Assembly (NCBI GenBank): GCA_023411395.1 | Contig: JAEYOV010000001.1 | Location: 1 to 5,343, forward strand | Direction of reading: 5' to 3' | Source of the DNA: Bacillota bacterium | Lineage (GTDB): Bacteria; Bacillota; Clostridia; Christensenellales; Aristaeellaceae | DNA: 5,343 nt | Part shown: positions 4,373 to 5,343 of the stretch, one piece after another | Layout: every line of letters begins with the position of its first letter | Numbering within the stretch: position 1 is the first letter of the stretch | Made by a program: the position numbers and the translations under genes | Notes under the pieces: generated by a model | What the model saw: only the letters and a program-made list of their open reading frames with translations | Database searches by the model: none | What the model was told of the DNA's origin: nothing

Positions 4373-5343
4373 ATGGGTTTATTTGCAGACGGATTTAAGG
4401 AACTAAAAAAAGCCAGTGAACCGCTTTATAAAACTCCAAAATCTATACAGGAAACCATTGAAATTATGGCGGTAGCAGAGAATGGGATATTTGAGGTCAG
4501 TAAAAATAAGTATTCCAAGTGTTACCGCTTTCAGGATATTAACTACACCACTGCCACGGAAGATGAACAGATTGGCATTTTTGAAAGATACTGCAAGTTC
4601 TTAAATTCACTTGATTGTAATTACAAGATTACAATTAATAACAAGAATAAGAACATGGCGGAGCTTCGGGATAAAGTGTTGATTGCGAATCAGGAAGATG
4701 GATTTATTCGCTTCCGAAAAATCTACAATGACATCATTGAAGAGAAGATACTAGAAGGCAGACAGGGGATTGAACAGGAACGATACCTGACGATTACCAT
4801 TGAGAGAAAAAACTTTGAAGAAGCTAAGGCGCAGTTTGCAACCTTAGAGGCAACCATTCACAAGGCTTTTATAGAACTTGGTGCTGAAATCGTTCCGTTA
4901 TCTGGGAATGAGAGGCTTCGTGTTCTTTATGATTATTATCATTTAGGAGATGAGGGAAGTTTTGATTTTGATATCAAACAAGCAAAGAAAGTAGGAAGTG
5001 ATTTCAGAAACGATCTTTGCAATGGCATGATTAAGTATTTCCCAGATCATTTTGAAGATGAGAGTAAATATTGCAGGGCACTCTTTATTAAGAAGTATCC
5101 AAGCAGTCTATCGGATCGGTTTATTAATGAAATCACATCTCTGCCAGTGCATTCCATCACAAGTATTGATGTAGTGCCAGTTCCAAAGGATTTAACAACG
5201 AAGGTGCTACAGAGAAAATATCTTGGAATTGAATCAGACATTATTAAGCAGCAGAGGGTTCGTAATAAGAACAATGATTTTGCTACAGAAATCTCTTATG
5301 CCAAGAGAACAGAGAAAAAAGAGATTGAAGCAATCATGGATGA
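4373..5343 (+). CDS. VirB4-like conjugation ATPase, N-terminal part (runs off the right edge)
   Basis: The frame is open from the ATG at 4373 to the end of the window, 323 codons plus two bases, without a stop. Because the Walker A and B motifs of VirB4/TraE proteins lie further downstream, the call rests on the N-terminal domain. It has the family-style opening with LYKTPKSIQETIEI (18-31), GIFEVSKNKYSKCYRFQDI (38-56), ERYLTITIERKNFEEAKAQF (136-155) and LSGNERLRVLYDYYH (176-190), as in VirB4-like ATPases of clostridial conjugative elements. It also follows directly after a PrgI gene. VirB4 ATPases power assembly of the mating channel at the inner face of the membrane. The start is supported by GAGG (4360-4363), nine bases upstream, and an in-frame TAA at 4346-4348 that excludes a longer form. 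The ribosome binding site is weaker than those of the other genes. A full-length protein would be about 700-850 residues. Confidence 0.85.
   Translation, partial: MGLFADGFKELKKASEPLYKTPKSIQETIEIMAVAENGIFEVSKNKYSKCYRFQDINYTTATEDEQIGIFERYCKFLNSLDCNYKITINNKNKNMAELRDKVLIANQEDGFIRFRKIYNDIIEEKILEGRQGIEQERYLTITIERKNFEEAKAQFATLEATIHKAFIELGAEIVPLSGNERLRVLYDYYHLGDEGSFDFDIKQAKKVGSDFRNDLCNGMIKYFPDHFEDESKYCRALFIKKYPSSLSDRFINEITSLPVHSITSIDVVPVPKDLTTKVLQRKYLGIESDIIKQQRVRNKNNDFATEISYAKRTEKKEIEAIMD

Overview
The window is a stretch of the DNA-transfer (mating-pore) module of a Gram-positive integrative and conjugative element. All genes lie on the + strand in one colinear array: VirD4-type coupling ATPase, a small two-helix secreted membrane protein (Maff2/VirB2-like), a VirB6/TrbL-like polytopic membrane protein, a DUF4313-type small soluble protein, a PrgI-family membrane protein, and the start of a VirB4-type ATPase. 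This order is the one I associate with Tn1549-like and Clostridioides difficile CTn-type elements. The moderately AT-rich sequence, strong AGGAGG-type ribosome binding sites and protein families point to a Bacillota host, most likely Clostridia (Lachnospiraceae or a relative). No host chromosomal gene is visible, so the host assignment is inference.

Layout: 1-1836 coupling ATPase, cut at its N-terminus by the window edge; 1837-2009 a non-coding spacer with hairpins, one of them terminator-like; 2067-2387 Maff2/VirB2-like protein with signal peptide; 2388-2455 spacer with a GNRA-loop hairpin next to the trbL-like ribosome binding site; 2456-3298 VirB6/TrbL-like protein; 3312-3719 DUF4313-like protein; 3732-4271 PrgI-like protein; 4272-4372 spacer with two strong tandem hairpins; 4373-5343 VirB4-like ATPase, running off the right edge. 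The VirB6-DUF4313-PrgI junctions are very tight, with ribosome binding sites touching the previous stop codon. The three longer junctions all contain RNA hairpins.

How the parts work together, from knowledge of type IV secretion: the coupling protein brings the relaxase-DNA complex to the envelope, VirB6/TrbL and PrgI (VirB3-like) form the membrane channel, VirB4 energises assembly and transport, and the Maff2/VirB2-like protein may be a pilin-like or channel subunit. The DUF4313 protein has no known role.

The gene content is that of a known class of conjugative element, not a new system. The less explained parts are the intercistronic RNA structures, notably a possible two-state hairpin over the trbL-like ribosome binding site and the tandem hairpins before virB4. 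Others are the C-terminal extension of the PrgI protein, a relaxase-type repeat at the C-terminus of the coupling protein, and the DUF4313 gene inside the channel operon. No rRNA, tRNA, CRISPR array, insertion sequence, recombinase or attachment site was seen.
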